A DNA stretch of 64,000 nucleotides from Algoriphagus oliviformis (GTDB lineage Bacteria; Bacteroidota; Bacteroidia; Cytophagales; Cyclobacteriaceae), in assembly GCF_017254915.1 (NCBI RefSeq), contig NZ_JAFKCT010000001.1:1054001-1118000 (forward strand), in the 5' to 3' direction. The notes beneath the pieces are model-generated. The model worked only from the letters and a program-made list of their open reading frames with translations, did no database searches and was not told the origin of the DNA. The stretch's first letter is position 1; each line of letters begins with the position of its first letter. A program made the position numbers and the translations under genes. Positions 43,530 to 52,268 of this stretch are shown one piece after another.

Positions 43530-44195
43530 ATGTGGAAAGAAATCGCCGTGCTGATCCGAAAGGAAGTCACCCTGGAGTGGCGACAGAAGTATGCGCTCAA
43601 CGGCATCCTGCTCTACGTAGTCTCGGCGGTCTTCATCACTTACCTGAGCGTGGGAGCCAAGTCCGGCACGCTGTCCATCCCGACCTGGAACGCGATCTAT
43701 TGGATAATCATCCTCTTTTCCTCGGTCAATGCCGTCGCCAAGAGTTTCGTGCAGGAGCATCAGGGCCGCCAACTCTACTACTACATGATCGCCTCGCCCG
43801 AGGCCATTATCCTTTCCAAAATCATCTACAACACAGGCCTCACCCTGATCTTGGCCTTGCTCGGGTACTCGGTCTTTTCCGTGATCTTGGGCAATCCCGT
43901 GCAGGATCAGCCACTTTTTCTGCTCAACCTGGTCCTCGGAGCCGTCGGTTTTTCCGCCAGCCTCACCATGGTGAGCGGCATCGCTTCCAAAGCCGGAAAC
44001 AACGCTACCCTGATGGCGATCCTGAGCTTTCCGGTGATCATTCCCATTCTCTTGATGGCGATCCGTATCTCCAAAAACGCCCTGGACGGACTGGATTGGT
44101 GCGTCAGTGCGGACAAACTACTGAGCCTCTTGGCGATCAACGCCATCGTCGGCGCGACGGGCTACATTCTGTTTCCGTATTTGTGGAAAAGCTGA
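43530..44195 (+). CDS. ccmB: Heme exporter protein CcmB
   Basis: 221 residues, six membrane helices, the permease part of the CcmAB transporter that drives release of heme-loaded CcmE. Typical are the opening LIRKEVTLEWRQKYALNGI, then GRQLYYYMIASPEAIILSKI with YNTGLTLILALLGY, and SGIASKAGNNATLMAILSFP. It is separated by 25 kb from ccmC-ccmF, has its own promoter, and lies directly after the repeat cluster at 42.9-43.4 kb. CcmA is not in the window. Confidence 0.9.
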   Translation: MWKEIAVLIRKEVTLEWRQKYALNGILLYVVSAVFITYLSVGAKSGTLSIPTWNAIYWIIILFSSVNAVAKSFVQEHQGRQLYYYMIASPEAIILSKIIYNTGLTLILALLGYSVFSVILGNPVQDQPLFLLNLVLGAVGFSASLTMVSGIASKAGNNATLMAILSFPVIIPILLMAIRISKNALDGLDWCVSADKLLSLLAINAIVGATGYILFPYLWKS

Positions 44196-44330
44196 TTTGG
44201 AGGTGCGATTTTAGAAGTACGAGATACGAGGGCTGAAAGTACTTTTTGGTGGAAATGCGATGACGACCGCCGGCAACTTTGCCACTTTCTAACCTTACAA
44301 CTTTCCAACTCTAGTTTCCCAATCTTTTAA

Positions 44331-44355
44331 CCCTTCGACTTCGCTCAGGGTGACA
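44331..44355 (-). repeat. Short dispersed repeat, third copy
   Basis: CCCTTCGACTTCGCTCAGGG plus TGACA, nearly identical to 26094-26118 and in the same orientation. It lies in the spacer between ccmB and an SDR gene, after a word tract (44273-44330) of AACTTTCC-like units. Confidence 0.6.
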
Positions 44356-44371
44356 TTTTTTCCAATCCTTC

Positions 44372-44379
44372 TATCTTTA
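44372..44379 (+). promoter_or_regulatory. Imperfect -7 box TATCTTTA before SDR gene
   Basis: One mismatch (last base) to TAnnTTTG, 4 bases before the ATG at 44384. Confidence 0.35.
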
Positions 44380-44383
44380 AACC

Positions 44384-45148
44384 ATGGAAAACAAAATCGC
44401 CCTGATCACCGGAGCTACTTCCGGGATCGGAAAAGCCTGCGCGTTGACCCTGGCCAAGATGGGGTTCGACATCATCGCCACCGGAAGAAGGTCGGATCGT
44501 TTGGACGAACTGGGAAAGGAACTCGAAGCAGGAGCTCGTTTTTTACCCCTCGTGTTTGACGTCAGGGATAGGGAAAAAGTCGCCGAGATCCTCGGGAATC
44601 TTCCTGCTGACTGGTCGGCCGTCGATGTCTTGATCAACAATGCCGGCAACGCCCATGGCATGGATCCCATCCAGACGGGCAGCCTGGACGACTGGGATGC
44701 CATGATGGATATCAATGTGAAAGGGCTGCTCTATGTGTCCAAGGCCATCATTCCGGGCATGACTGCCCGTAAGTCCGGCACCATCATCAATATCGGCTCC
44801 ATCGCTGGCAAAGAGGTTTATCCCAATGGCAACGTCTATTGCGGCTCCAAGCATGCCGTGGACGCGATCACCAAGGGGATGCGGATTGACCTGAATCCTT
44901 TTGGGATCAAGGTGATCGGCATCCATCCCGGTTTGGTGGAGACGGAGTTTTCCTTGGTTCGGTTTAAGGGAGATGATAAGCGGGCCGAGACGGTTTACCA
45001 GGGTTTTGAGCCTCTTGTCGCGCAGGATATCGCCGAGATCGTGGAGTTTGTCGTCAGTCGCCCAGCCCATGTGGTGCTGGCGGATATCGTCGTCTTGCCG
45101 ACTGCACAAGCTTCGGCTACTTTGGTCAACAAAAATCCGACGAAATGA
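44384..45148 (+). CDS. SDR family oxidoreductase, YdfG-like
   Basis: 254 residues, NADP-type short-chain dehydrogenase: TGATSGIGKACALTL and ATGRRSDRL for the cofactor (Arg favours NADPH), NNAGNAHG, Ser in INIGSIAGKEVYP, YCGSKHAVDAI for Tyr and Lys. The look is that of YdfG, which oxidises serine, allo-threonine or 3-hydroxy acids, and reduces malonic semialdehyde. It overlaps the following dipeptidase gene by 4 bases, so amino-acid release and conversion may be linked. Confidence 0.9.
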   Translation: MENKIALITGATSGIGKACALTLAKMGFDIIATGRRSDRLDELGKELEAGARFLPLVFDVRDREKVAEILGNLPADWSAVDVLINNAGNAHGMDPIQTGSLDDWDAMMDINVKGLLYVSKAIIPGMTARKSGTIINIGSIAGKEVYPNGNVYCGSKHAVDAITKGMRIDLNPFGIKVIGIHPGLVETEFSLVRFKGDDKRAETVYQGFEPLVAQDIAEIVEFVVSRPAHVVLADIVVLPTAQASATLVNKNPTK

Positions 45149-45894
45149 AGCATTCCTTTTTAAGTCTGTTGGTCATGGCGGCCGCTTGCTCCTCTCCGGT
45201 CAAGAGCGACCAGGAGATTTTCTCCGAGCAGCAACGCAAAGTGCTCGATCCGGTGAAGGAGGTGGAATTGGAGGCGTCTTTGCCTGAGCTGGAGCAAAAG
45301 CTCGTCGAGCAAGGCCTGGTGGACGTGGAGACGGTGGTGCCGGGAGTTCTTATCGAGCTGAAATACTCGACGACGGACAATTTTTTCGGCAAGGATGTGT
45401 ATGGTGAGCATGTGCGCTGCTACCTCCAGCCTGAGGTGGCAGAGATGGTGGGAAAAGCGCAAGCACTTTTGCAAAAAGACCACCCCAATCTTACCCTGCT
45501 GATCTACGACGGCGTGCGTCCGCGCAGCGTGCAGCAGATCCTATGGGACAGCTTGGACAAGCCCGACAGTATCAAGCCGCTCTACGTGGCCGATCCCAAG
45601 GTGGGCGGTCTGCACAATTTTGGCGTAGCCGTGGACCTGACGATCTTCGATACCGCGGCGGATTCCACTTTGGATATGGGCACGGGCTACGACTACTTTG
45701 GCTACCCTGCCTATCCGGATCGGGAAAAGCAGATGCTGGCAGAGAAGAAGATCACTTCAGCCCAGGTCGCCAACCGGGAAATCCTACGCAAGGTGATGAA
45801 GGAAGCGGGTTTTCACGGCGTGGGAAGTGAGTGGTGGCATTTCAATGCGTTCACGAGAAAAGAGGCAGGGGAAAAGTTTAAAATCGTGGAGTAG
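45145..45894 (+). CDS. VanX-like D-alanyl-D-alanine dipeptidase lipoprotein
   Basis: 249 residues. The lipobox is MAAACSS, so it is probably lipid-anchored facing the periplasm. The zinc site of peptidase family M15D is complete: GGLHNFGVAVDLTIFD (His, Asp) and SEWWHFNAF (Glu, His), with YDGVRPRS before it carrying the conserved Arg. VanX-type enzymes cut D-Ala-D-Ala. Outside vancomycin clusters they scavenge or recycle cell-wall dipeptides, which is the likely role here since no van genes are nearby. Start overlaps the SDR stop. Confidence 0.9.
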   Translation: MKHSFLSLLVMAAACSSPVKSDQEIFSEQQRKVLDPVKEVELEASLPELEQKLVEQGLVDVETVVPGVLIELKYSTTDNFFGKDVYGEHVRCYLQPEVAEMVGKAQALLQKDHPNLTLLIYDGVRPRSVQQILWDSLDKPDSIKPLYVADPKVGGLHNFGVAVDLTIFDTAADSTLDMGTGYDYFGYPAYPDREKQMLAEKKITSAQVANREILRKVMKEAGFHGVGSEWWHFNAFTRKEAGEKFKIVE

Positions 45895-45916
45895 TCTTTT
45901 CTCCCAATAAAAAATC

Positions 45917-45950
45917 AAGGCCGACTGGATCACTCCGGTCGGCCTTTTTC
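45917..45950. terminator. Bidirectional terminator
   Basis: AAGGCCGACTGG, loop ATCACT, CCGGTCGGCCTT (12 bp with one wobble), followed by TTTTTC on the plus strand and by TTGATTTTTT on the minus strand. It serves both the dipeptidase gene and the converging TonB receptor gene. Confidence 0.85.
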
Positions 45951-45967
45951 ATTGTGGGGGTAGTTTG

Positions 45968-48355
45968 TCAGAATTTATAGGAAACGCTGAGTCTCGCATT
46001 TCTCGGAGCTTCGCTTTGCCAGTAGTAGGCATTCAGCCAAGTGTAGTAGGAGCCGCTGTAGAGGTAGTCGTCCAGCAGGTTGAAGACGTTCAGGTTGACT
46101 TTGAAATTGCCCCTGCCCCAGAATACGCCTGCGTCCAGCTTGGTGTAGGTAGGAAGGACTTCATTCGGGTTTGGAGAAGGATCCCAGTAGGTTTCCCTTC
46201 CGCCCTGGATGGTCAGGCCTGCGGAGAAGCCAAGTCCTTCGAGGCTGCCCTCCTGGATGGTGTAGCCCAGCCAGGTGTTGAACACGTGCTTTGCGTAGCC
46301 GGGAATGATGTCGCCCTCCTCGATGTCGGTGATTCCCTCGGTGACTTGGGTGACCCGAGAGTCGGTGTAGGCATAGTTGAAGATGGTGTTGAGGCCGGGA
46401 AGGATGTTGCCTTTCAAGTCAAACTCGATGCCTTCGGCGGTCTTCTCGCCCAGCTCGATGCTCAGGTTGGAGCTGGGAGGGCTGTTCGGGTCGGCGGTCA
46501 GCTCGTTTCTCTTGATGTTTCGGTACGCGGCAAGCGTAGTGCTCCACTTCCCGTTGGCGAAGTCCTTTTTCAAGCCCAGCTCCATGCTGTTGCCCGTGAT
46601 TGGTTGTACTTTTTCTCCATTGGAAAGCTGCCCTGACTGGGGAGTGAAAGCCTGGTCGTAGAGACCGTACACAGAAGTGCTGCTGGTGAGCGAGGCACTG
46701 ACGCCGACTCTGGGCGTGAACTTGCTGTCTTGGTCCGGAGCACCGCCCCAAGCCGCTTGGGAGAGGTCGGTATAGCGTCCCGCGAGGGTCAGCCTCAGCT
46801 TGTCCTGGAGGAAAGCCAGCTCGTCTTGGAGATAAAATGCGCTGAAGGTCTGGTCGATCGTGCCTCCGGCTGCCACAGCCCTGCCTTCGATGGGGGTGCT
46901 GTAGTCAAACTCCGGGTAGCCATTGGAGGGATAGCCCAAGCTGGGATTGCTGGAGTCAAAAGGACTGTCTTCCGCATCCAAGACATGGTATTGTCCCCAG
47001 TCAGCCCAATAGGCCTTGTTGGACATGTCGATGCCGGAGAGGATTTTGTGGCGGACTCCGCCTGTGTGGAATTCCCCGTTGAGAAAAACCTGCGCCATAG
47101 ACATCTTGCTCAGTGCATCCCAGCTGGACACCGCGCGGGTCCAGGTACCGTCAGCGTTTACCGCTCCCGGCCACATAGACGAACCTTGCTGCTGGTAGAT
47201 CATGTGGGAGGCCTGGGCGGTCAGTTTCCAGTTGGGGGAGATGTCATGCTGTAGGTTGACCAGGAAGGAGTGGTCGTCGATCTCCGTGCCAGGCATGCCG
47301 GCGGGTAGGGAAGTGAAGTCCCTGGGGAGGGAGGCAAAGCCATCTGTGGAAAACACATAGAAGGAACCCACGTCGCTCATGTTGGCGCGCTGGTAGGTGT
47401 ATTCAAAAGTCACCAGCGTGCTTGGCTGCACCCGGTAGGAGATGACGGGGGCGATGCTGTAGCGGTTGTTGTACTCATTGGGTCTGTGGGATTTTTTCTG
47501 CTGCCCTGCCACGTTAAACCGGTAGAGCAGGCGGCCGTCTTTGCTCAGCTTGCCGTCCAGATCGAGAGCGGTGCGGTAGAGGTCAAAGCTGCCCACGGTG
47601 AAAGAAACTTCACCCTGCGTCTGTCCAGTGGGTTTTTTGGTGACCACGTTGTACAGGCCGTTGCCGTCTCCGGAAGAGATCATGAATCCGGCAGGGCCTT
47701 TCACGAATTCCACCCGCTCCACAAAGCTCATGTCTTCGGTCAGTGGCCCCCAATAGGAGTTGACCACATTGAAGCCATTTCTCAGCGCCTGCACCTGCGA
47801 GCCTCTCGCGCTGATGTTGGTGTAGAGATCTCCCCAGTGCTCCAGGCGCACTGCTCCAGATACGTTGCGGACTAGCCCGTCGCTCATGCTGATGACCTGC
47901 TGGTCATTGAGAATGTCACGGTTGACCACCTGGATGTTTTGTGGGATTTCGATCAGGGGAGCGTTGATTCTGAGGGAAGAAGAGACGCGGCTCTCGTTGT
48001 AGCTTTCCCGAGAGGAGGAGACGAGGATTTCCTGGAGGTCGCCGGAGTTTTCGGTCAGGACAAAGTCCAGGGTCTGGGTTTTTCCGGCCTCGACCAGGAT
48101 TTCCTGCTCGTTGGTGTTGAGCCCGACGAAGGAAGCGACGACGGTGTAGGAGCCGGGATTCAAGCCCCCGATTTCAAAGTTTCCCGCCGCGTTGGTGATG
48201 GTGCCCTTAAAGGTCCCTTTCAACAAAATGCTTACAAATTCGACAGGGGCGCCGTCCGCGGACTGCACGTTTCCCTGCAATTTCCCTTTGTTCTGGGCCA
48301 GCAGCGCCTGCGAGGCCAAGAGCAATACCAAGATCAAGGAGTAAAATTTTCTCAT
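45968..48355 (-). CDS. TonB-dependent siderophore receptor
   Basis: 795 residues, outer-membrane importer. Order: signal peptide (FYSLILVLLLASQALLAQ), a carboxypeptidase-like beta-sandwich domain (GKLQGNVQSADGAPVEFVSI, GNFEIGGLNPGSYTV) common in Bacteroidetes, the plug (IEIPQNIQVVNRDILNDQQ, VERVEFVKGPAGFMISSG), then a barrel ending ARLSVSYKF with a terminal aromatic. The plug wording matches ferric-siderophore receptors of the FhuA/FpvA group. No SusD partner follows. No Fur box was recognised upstream. Confidence 0.92.
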   Translation of the reverse strand: MRKFYSLILVLLLASQALLAQNKGKLQGNVQSADGAPVEFVSILLKGTFKGTITNAAGNFEIGGLNPGSYTVVASFVGLNTNEQEILVEAGKTQTLDFVLTENSGDLQEILVSSSRESYNESRVSSSLRINAPLIEIPQNIQVVNRDILNDQQVISMSDGLVRNVSGAVRLEHWGDLYTNISARGSQVQALRNGFNVVNSYWGPLTEDMSFVERVEFVKGPAGFMISSGDGNGLYNVVTKKPTGQTQGEVSFTVGSFDLYRTALDLDGKLSKDGRLLYRFNVAGQQKKSHRPNEYNNRYSIAPVISYRVQPSTLVTFEYTYQRANMSDVGSFYVFSTDGFASLPRDFTSLPAGMPGTEIDDHSFLVNLQHDISPNWKLTAQASHMIYQQQGSSMWPGAVNADGTWTRAVSSWDALSKMSMAQVFLNGEFHTGGVRHKILSGIDMSNKAYWADWGQYHVLDAEDSPFDSSNPSLGYPSNGYPEFDYSTPIEGRAVAAGGTIDQTFSAFYLQDELAFLQDKLRLTLAGRYTDLSQAAWGGAPDQDSKFTPRVGVSASLTSSTSVYGLYDQAFTPQSGQLSNGEKVQPITGNSMELGLKKDFANGKWSTTLAAYRNIKRNELTADPNSPPSSNLSIELGEKTAEGIEFDLKGNILPGLNTIFNYAYTDSRVTQVTEGITDIEEGDIIPGYAKHVFNTWLGYTIQEGSLEGLGFSAGLTIQGGRETYWDPSPNPNEVLPTYTKLDAGVFWGRGNFKVNLNVFNLLDDYLYSGSYYTWLNAYYWQSEAPRNARLSVSYKF

Positions 48356-48639
48356 ACTTGAAACAGAAATATTTATTTAGATTGATTACAGATAGATAGA
48401 ATCGGGAACAAAGATGGGACTGCAATCGGACAATGCAAAGCTCTATTTAGAATTTGTCCAAATTAATTCAAGGCAGAGTCGCCAGATACGCTGGGGTGTG
48501 GTATGCCGGATTGCAAAATCGGGGTAGGTGGTACGGCAAACCAGCCGAGTGTCAAAAAGTGGGGGCGAATGCAGCGATTATTTGCCCTTGCGGCTTATCT
48601 TGCCTGCTTAGCTTTCAAAATTCTAACAAGAGAACTTCT

Positions 48640-49374
48640 ATGAACCTAAAATCTACCTTGGTGGCGCTGATCCTGCTGGTCGGGCTGTCCAGTCAAGTTT
48701 CCGCACAGCAGTTTCGGGTCTTGGTACTTTCCAAAACAGCCGGGTTTCGCCACCAGTCCATCCCTGAAGGGGTAGCAGCAGTCAAAAAGCTCGGGCAGGA
48801 GCAGGGCTTTGGCGTCTATGTGACGGAGGATGCGGGACAGTTTACCGACGAAAACCTCGCCAAATACGATGTGGTCGTGCTGCTGAGTACCACCGGAACG
48901 ATCTTCGACGAGGCTCAAAAGGCCGCTTTCCAGAAGTTTGTCCAAAGCGGCAAAGGCGTAGTGGGCATCCACTCCGCGACCGACACAGAATATGAGTGGC
49001 CTTGGTACAATAAGATGATCGGGGCCTACTTTCTCACCCATCCCCGTCAGCAGACGCTGAGACTGGAAGTGAAGGACAAAAACCACCCGGCCACTTGGCA
49101 CCTGCCGGACAACTGGCTGTGGTATGACGAGCTCTATGAGTTTCGCGACATCAATCCCGACATCAAAGTCCTGATCAACGCCGACGAGTCTACCTACGAG
49201 CCGGCAAAAGGCAATGGCCCAAACCATCCCATGGCTTGGTACCATGAGTTTGACGGCGGTCGGGTATTCTACACCGCCTTGGGCCACGTGGAATCTGCCT
49301 GGAAAAATGAGGCTTTCCTGCAGCATGTCCATGGGGGCATCTGGTATGCGGCAAAGGGCAAGCTTCCCAAGTAA
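48640..49374 (+). CDS. Secreted ThuA-like domain protein
   Basis: 244 residues with a signal peptide (STLVALILLVGLSSQVSAQ). The glutamine-amidotransferase-like fold of ThuA shows as RVLVLSKTAGFRHQSIPEG, YDVVVLLSTTGTIFDEAQ, GKGVVGIHSATDTEYEWPWY and GGRVFYTALGHVESAW. ThuA proteins are linked to trehalose use in rhizobia, and related domains are frequent in exported Bacteroidetes and Planctomycetes proteins of unknown sugar role. The gene stands alone and ends at a strong terminator. The 284-base spacer upstream shows nothing I can name. Confidence 0.85.
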   Translation: MNLKSTLVALILLVGLSSQVSAQQFRVLVLSKTAGFRHQSIPEGVAAVKKLGQEQGFGVYVTEDAGQFTDENLAKYDVVVLLSTTGTIFDEAQKAAFQKFVQSGKGVVGIHSATDTEYEWPWYNKMIGAYFLTHPRQQTLRLEVKDKNHPATWHLPDNWLWYDELYEFRDINPDIKVLINADESTYEPAKGNGPNHPMAWYHEFDGGRVFYTALGHVESAWKNEAFLQHVHGGIWYAAKGKLPK

Positions 49375-49400
49375 TTCCCACGATCAAGCGTAAAAATTTG

Positions 49401-49429
49401 AGGCTTCGGAACTTCCGAAGCCTTTTTTG
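49401..49429 (+). terminator. Rho-independent terminator after ThuA-like gene
   Basis: AGGCTTCGGA, loop ACT, TCCGAAGCCT (perfect 10-bp stem), followed by TTTTT. Confidence 0.88.
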
Positions 49430-49459
49430 GTTTTTCTTTACAACCAAATCCAGATTGCC

Positions 49460-50041
49460 ATGCTTAAAGCCCAGTCCCGTCCGGTCCACCTCTACATGGA
49501 GGCTAATCCCAACCCGAATTCACTCAAGTTTGTCGCCAACTTCATGTTGGTGGAGGATGGGGTAAGCTTCGACTATCCCAGTGCCGAAAGCGCCGAAAAC
49601 AGCCAGTTGGCCAAGGAGCTTTTTAATTTTCAGGCGGTGGAAAGGGTGTTCGTTGCGGCGAACTTTGTCACAGTGACCAAGACCGAGGACGTAGAGTGGC
49701 CGGAAATCCAAAACATCATCCGCGACCACATCAAGCAATACCTGGAGTCTGGAAAGACGGCCGTGCAGGCCAGTTTCGACAAGGATCCGCTTTTCGACGA
49801 AAACGACTCCGAGATCGTCAAGAAAATCAAAGGAGTGCTCGACGAGTACATCCGCCCCGCGGTAGAGCAGGATGGTGGAGCGATTGTTTTTCACTCTTTT
49901 CACGATGGAGTGGTCAAGGTATTGCTGCAGGGCTCCTGCTCTGGCTGTCCTTCGAGCACCGTCACACTCAAGGCTGGAATCCAAAATCTCCTCACCCGGA
50001 TGTTTCCCGAGGTGAACGAAGTGCAGGCCGAAGGCGTCTAA
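49460..50041 (+). CDS. NifU-like iron-sulfur scaffold (Nfu)
   Basis: 193 residues with two domains: an N-terminal Nfu domain (YMEANPNPNSLKFVANFML, LFNFQAVERVFVAANFVTVT) and a C-terminal NifU domain (IRPAVEQDGGAIVFHSFHDG, VKVLLQGSCSGCPSSTVTL) with the CxxC that holds a transient 4Fe-4S cluster between two subunits. It passes clusters to target enzymes; RlmN and other Fe-S proteins in the window are possible clients. Start chosen at the ATG at 49460. It precedes the DUF3810 gene by 13 bases. Confidence 0.93.
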   Translation: MLKAQSRPVHLYMEANPNPNSLKFVANFMLVEDGVSFDYPSAESAENSQLAKELFNFQAVERVFVAANFVTVTKTEDVEWPEIQNIIRDHIKQYLESGKTAVQASFDKDPLFDENDSEIVKKIKGVLDEYIRPAVEQDGGAIVFHSFHDGVVKVLLQGSCSGCPSSTVTLKAGIQNLLTRMFPEVNEVQAEGV

Positions 50042-50054
50042 CAGCAACAGATTC

Positions 50055-51131
50055 ATGGCAAAAAGGGACTGGTCCTGGGCTTTATTGGGAATTTTGGCTC
50101 TGGTGCTCCGCTATTTTGCCGTCAGACATCCAGAAGCGACCGATGAGGTCTACTCGCGGCTGTTTTTTCCGGGAATCCGAAATGTGATCGATCTGACGCT
50201 GGGAAACCTCCCTTTTCCCAGCGTTTACCTTTTTGTGGCCAGCGTCCTGCTGGTTTTGCTGCTTTTTGCCCTCCGCTTCAAAAATCGGAGTGGCTGGAAA
50301 TCCAAGACGTTCTATACCTTCAAGGCCTTGGCGAACGGCTTGGGTGCTTTGGTGTTTTTCTTCCTGGTGCTCTGGGGATTCAACTACCAGCGCACGCCGA
50401 TCTTCCAGCAGCTTGCCCTCAAGCCCAAGTCCCTCAATCTCGAACAGCTCAAGTCCGAGGTGGAAATCACGCGGAGGCTGGCAGTCCAGTATCGCAGCCG
50501 GATCACCCTGGACAGCTCGGCCATCCATTCGATCATGGACTATCCCGATCTGGAGCGTATGGTGAGGCAAAACATGCATGACAACCTGGATATCCTGGGA
50601 CTGAACTTTACCGGAAGGCCGAGGACCAAGCAGTTTCCTCCGTCGGGTTTTATGAGGAGGATGGGCATACTCGGGATTTATTTTCCCTTCACCGGAGAGA
50701 GCTACATCGACCCTTCCCTGCACCCGCTTGAGCAGCCTTTCACCGTCGCCCACGAGATGGCACACAGCTACGGGGTGACCAACGAGGGCGAGGCCAACTT
50801 CATCGCCTGGGTGATCTGTACCAATTCGGAAGACCCACTCCTGCGCTACTCCGGCCACCTGCGGCTCCTGCAGTACCAGATGCGGGACTACTACCGCATG
50901 GCGCCGGACGAATACAAAGACTGGGTAAAAAACCTCTCCGTCGGCATCAAAAACGACCTCAATTCCATCCGGGAGGTCAGTGATGCGATCAAGCCCTTTT
51001 CCCTGGAGCTCAGCCGCAAGTCCAACGATATTTTCCTGAAAAGCCAAGGCGTGAAAGCCGGAGTCAACTCCTACCAGCAGCTGCCGATGTTGGCTTATGC
51101 CTGGAGGCAAAGGATGAATTTTTTTAATTAA
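50055..51131 (+). CDS. DUF3810 membrane zinc-peptidase-like protein
   Basis: 358 residues. Three hydrophobic segments at the N-terminus (LLGILALVLRYFAV, VYLFVASVLLVLLLFAL, LGALVFFFLVLWGFNY) anchor a large domain carrying TVAHEMAHSYGVTNEGEANF, an HExxH motif with a downstream Glu as in gluzincin peptidases. DUF3810 proteins are widespread in Bacteroidetes and Firmicutes and are predicted zinc proteases without a proven substrate. It probably shares an operon with nfu. Confidence 0.88.
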   Translation: MAKRDWSWALLGILALVLRYFAVRHPEATDEVYSRLFFPGIRNVIDLTLGNLPFPSVYLFVASVLLVLLLFALRFKNRSGWKSKTFYTFKALANGLGALVFFFLVLWGFNYQRTPIFQQLALKPKSLNLEQLKSEVEITRRLAVQYRSRITLDSSAIHSIMDYPDLERMVRQNMHDNLDILGLNFTGRPRTKQFPPSGFMRRMGILGIYFPFTGESYIDPSLHPLEQPFTVAHEMAHSYGVTNEGEANFIAWVICTNSEDPLLRYSGHLRLLQYQMRDYYRMAPDEYKDWVKNLSVGIKNDLNSIREVSDAIKPFSLELSRKSNDIFLKSQGVKAGVNSYQQLPMLAYAWRQRMNFFN

Positions 51132-51248
51132 ACAAGCTGGAAGACGGGAGACCGAAGCCCGAAAAGTTCGTCAATTCCAAGTTTTGGGCTAACTCCCCTC
51201 ATTTCTGTAAGGGGAATACTTTAGCAGGAAAACCGCTACGCTTAGAAG

Positions 51249-52151
51249 TCATGCCTTCCGTCTGTTCCCGATCCAAACGCCCAAGATCACTCCTGCGATG
51301 CCGATGTAGTGCCCGATGAGCAGCACCTCTCCATCCAGCACCCCCCACATGATCGCTACGATGGGAATGGTGTAGGTGACCAAACTTGCGAAAAAAGGAC
51401 TGGCGCTTTTCACCATGATATTGAACAAAATCAAGGCGATAGCCGTGCCCACCATGCCCAGCACGGTGATGTAGCCCAAAGCCTGCCAAGCGCCGGGGTG
51501 GGTGACAAGCTTGTAGGAAAACTGCGTGCCGGCAAAGAGGTAAATCAGTGCCAAAGGCAGGATCATCAGGAGTGAAATCGAGGAAATCTCGATGGACTTC
51601 AGCTTGGTAAACCGGGTTTTGATCACGTGCAGGTTAAAACTGTAGCAGATGCACGCGGCGATGACAAACAGCGCGTAGGCATTGATCCCCGCGAACGATG
51701 CCCAACCTCCTCCTTCTTTGTAGGCGACCAAAATGACCACGCCTACGAAGGCGATGACCAGCCCGAGCGCATTTCTCCGGGTGATCTGCGTGTCAAAAAA
51801 CAGGGCTCCGACCAAGACCACAAACAGGGGGGTGAGTGCATTCAGCACCCCGGTGAGCGAGCTGCTGATTTGTGTTTGCGCCAGAGGAAAAAGAAACGCC
51901 GGAAAAAAGCTGCCGAGCAAGCCGGCCAGGATCAGGTTTTTTACCTGGGTTTTGCTCAGGTTTTTGATTTTTGGGATGGAGAGGGGCAAAAGCAAGGTCG
52001 CGGCGGCCACCATGCGGTAGGCTCCGACCTCGCCCGGACTGAAGACCTCCAGCCCACGTTTGATCAGGATAAATGAGGTGCCCCAAATCAGGGTGAGCAC
52101 GATGAGCAAAGCCCAGTTTTTCAGGCTGTTTTCCGGAGTGGGGGTACTCAT
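51249..52151 (-). CDS. EamA/DMT family transporter
   Basis: 300 residues, ten membrane helices in two repeated EamA halves. The first half has IWGTSFILIKRGLEVFSPGEVGAYR, the typical opening, and the second VLGMVGTAIALILFNIMVKS with PIVAIMWGVLDGE. The drug/metabolite superfamily exports amino acids, nucleobases or other small molecules; no substrate can be inferred. The last residues RKA end at 51249. It follows dusB in the same direction, but a terminator lies between them. Confidence 0.9.
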   Translation of the reverse strand: MSTPTPENSLKNWALLIVLTLIWGTSFILIKRGLEVFSPGEVGAYRMVAAATLLLPLSIPKIKNLSKTQVKNLILAGLLGSFFPAFLFPLAQTQISSSLTGVLNALTPLFVVLVGALFFDTQITRRNALGLVIAFVGVVILVAYKEGGGWASFAGINAYALFVIAACICYSFNLHVIKTRFTKLKSIEISSISLLMILPLALIYLFAGTQFSYKLVTHPGAWQALGYITVLGMVGTAIALILFNIMVKSASPFFASLVTYTIPIVAIMWGVLDGEVLLIGHYIGIAGVILGVWIGNRRKA

Positions 52152-52214
52152 TTAGTCGGGAAAAAGATTGGCGTCAGCAAAGGAACTAATTCGGCTGTAA
52201 AAAAGATCAAAAAA

Positions 52215-52245
52215 AAGACCTCAGCGATGAAAATTCTGAGGTCTT
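52215..52245 (-). terminator. Terminator after dusB
   Basis: AAGACCTCAG and CTGAGGTCTT form a 10-bp stem with an 11-base loop; on the reverse strand it runs into TTTTTTGATC. It lies 24 bases past the dusB stop. Confidence 0.85.
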
Positions 52246-52268
52246 CCGTTTGCCAAAGAAAGCGTGCT

